NCBI RefSeq assembly: GCF_003544935.1
Contig: NZ_CP032098.1
Location: 806,001-870,000 of the forward strand
Source of the DNA: Malaciobacter molluscorum LMG 25693
GTDB taxonomy: Bacteria > Campylobacterota > Campylobacteria > Campylobacterales > Arcobacteraceae
Reading direction: 5' to 3'
DNA length: 64,000 nt
Each line of letters starts with the position of its first letter. Position 1 is the first letter of the stretch. Below the pieces are notes generated by a model that saw nothing but the letters and a program-made list of their open reading frames with translations, was not told the DNA's origin and searched no databases. Below are positions 63,275 to 64,000 of this stretch, piece by piece. The position numbers were made by a program, and so were the translations under genes.

Positions 63275-64000
63275 TTAAGAACATATAACTATATTTCTAC
63301 CATTTTCTTTGGCTAAATATAGTGCTGAATCAGCTCTATTTAAAATAGTTTGAAAAGTATCATCATTTTTTATACACGAAACTCCAGCACTTACTGTTAC
63401 TTTTATAATTACATCTTCATATATAATTTTTGTATTTGCAATTGCATCTCTTATTTTTTCTGCAAATTTTAATGCTCCATCAATATTTGTATTATTTAAT
63501 ACAATTGAAAACTCTTCTCCTCCTGTTCTTGCTAAAATATCTGATTCTCTTGTATGAGTATTTAAAATATTTGCTATTTTCTTTAGTATAATATCTCCTG
63601 CATGGTGTCCATATTTGTCATTTATATTTTTGAAAAAATCAATATCTAAACAAACCATACAAAAATTAGTTTTTTCTCTTTTTGCTAAGAAAAATGTTTT
63701 TTCTCCAACCTCAAAAAAATATCTCCGATTTGGTATTTTTGTTAAATAATCAGTTACAGCAGTTTTTAGTAATTTTTTATTTAATTCTCTAAGTTCTTTT
63801 GTTCTTCTTTGTACTTTTCTTTCAAGTGTTGAGTTTAAAATTCTTATATCTTTATTCTTCTTAAAAATAGAGTTAATTGTAAAAACAATAAGTGCAATAA
63901 ATGATAAAGAAGTAAAGATGATAATAAAATAGATATTATCTGTTTTTGATTCAATTAGTTCAATACTTTTTTCATATGTATCAATAGGAAGAGTAACTCT
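63275..64000 (-). CDS. membrane diguanylate cyclase (GGEEF), 5' end outside the window
   Basis: The reading frame stays open to the window edge, so the N-terminus is missing. Visible from the start: a linker, one membrane segment (IIIFTSLSFIALIVFTI), a basic coiled coil (STLERKVQRRTKEL) and a complete GGDEF domain: YLTKIPNRRYF, DIDFFKNINDKYGHHAGD and an intact signature GGEEF in ARTGGEEFSIVL. Unlike the other two GGDEF-type proteins of this window the active site is complete, so it should make c-di-GMP. No RxxD inhibition site is seen directly before it (DILARTGG has R but the spacing differs). The sensor domain lies outside. Confidence 0.9.
   Translation of the reverse strand, partial: RVTLPIDTYEKSIELIESKTDNIYFIIIFTSLSFIALIVFTINSIFKKNKDIRILNSTLERKVQRRTKELRELNKKLLKTAVTDYLTKIPNRRYFFEVGEKTFFLAKREKTNFCMVCLDIDFFKNINDKYGHHAGDIILKKIANILNTHTRESDILARTGGEEFSIVLNNTNIDGALKFAEKIRDAIANTKIIYEDVIIKVTVSAGVSCIKNDDTFQTILNRADSALYLAKENGRNIVICS

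Overview
The window looks like chromosome of a Campylobacterota member close to Arcobacter (Arcobacteraceae). The DNA is very A+T-rich, TTG starts are common, and several features fit that phylum: a short RecO, a ribosomal operon without L30, a zinc-type S14, the ruvA-ddl-hydrolase-murF block, a CheZ-like phosphatase of the epsilon type and many c-di-GMP and chemotaxis proteins. The species call is inference. No rRNA, tRNA, CRISPR array or intact insertion sequence was seen.

Layout. 1-5.9 kb is the end of a surface-polysaccharide (O-antigen type) cluster: asnB-like amidotransferase, a GT4 glycosyltransferase, a sugar epimerase, a WbpL/WecA-like initiating transferase and a WbpM/PglF-like 4,6-dehydratase, closed by a terminator. 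6-12.7 kb holds housekeeping and signalling genes: ychF, an HDOD protein, a degenerate GGDEF protein, recO, ppnP and a two-domain NosL protein.

12.97-20.96 kb is a type VI secretion (T6SS) vgrG island on the minus strand, the most interesting part. In transcription order it carries vgrG, a lipase-type effector with a GHSHG serine motif, a secreted leucine-rich-repeat protein (likely periplasmic immunity), a start-less second copy of the VgrG tail with its own Ig-like extension, a second effector-like gene of unknown activity, and two related small membrane proteins (likely immunity). The two VgrG-tail copies share 238 ungapped bases with about 10 differences, in the same orientation and 3,483 bp (a multiple of 3) apart. 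A single recombination would delete the lipase module and fuse the VgrG trunk in frame to the silent tail and second effector. No sheath, baseplate or membrane-complex T6SS genes are in the window, so the island must depend on apparatus genes elsewhere. Next to it lies a decayed superoxide reductase gene with a frameshift, an internal deletion and a Trp-to-stop change.

21.5-33.6 kb: thiL-truD; a small CheZ-like protein; a methyl-accepting chemotaxis protein with a periplasmic CxxCH heme site; ruvA-ddl-hydrolase-murF (recombination and cell wall); a perfect 63-bp direct repeat; a HIT protein, an L,D-transpeptidase, a DadA-like oxidoreductase and small unknown genes. 33.8-44.5 kb is the S10-spc ribosomal operon (rpsJ to rplO, then secY, map, infA) behind a near-consensus sigma70-type promoter and ended by a terminator.

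44.6-64 kb: a second degenerate GGDEF protein, a uracil-DNA-glycosylase-like Fe-S protein with altered catalytic motifs, a PBP-fold-like lipoprotein, aspS, a ZnuA-like protein that has lost its three metal histidines, a soluble Cache-CheW protein, YgiQ, adk, a CinA-like protein, a Sel1 protein, alr, uvrC, a DUF2059 protein, a repeat-bearing lipoprotein, an exported protein of unknown function, and the 3' part of an active-looking GGEEF diguanylate cyclase cut by the window edge.
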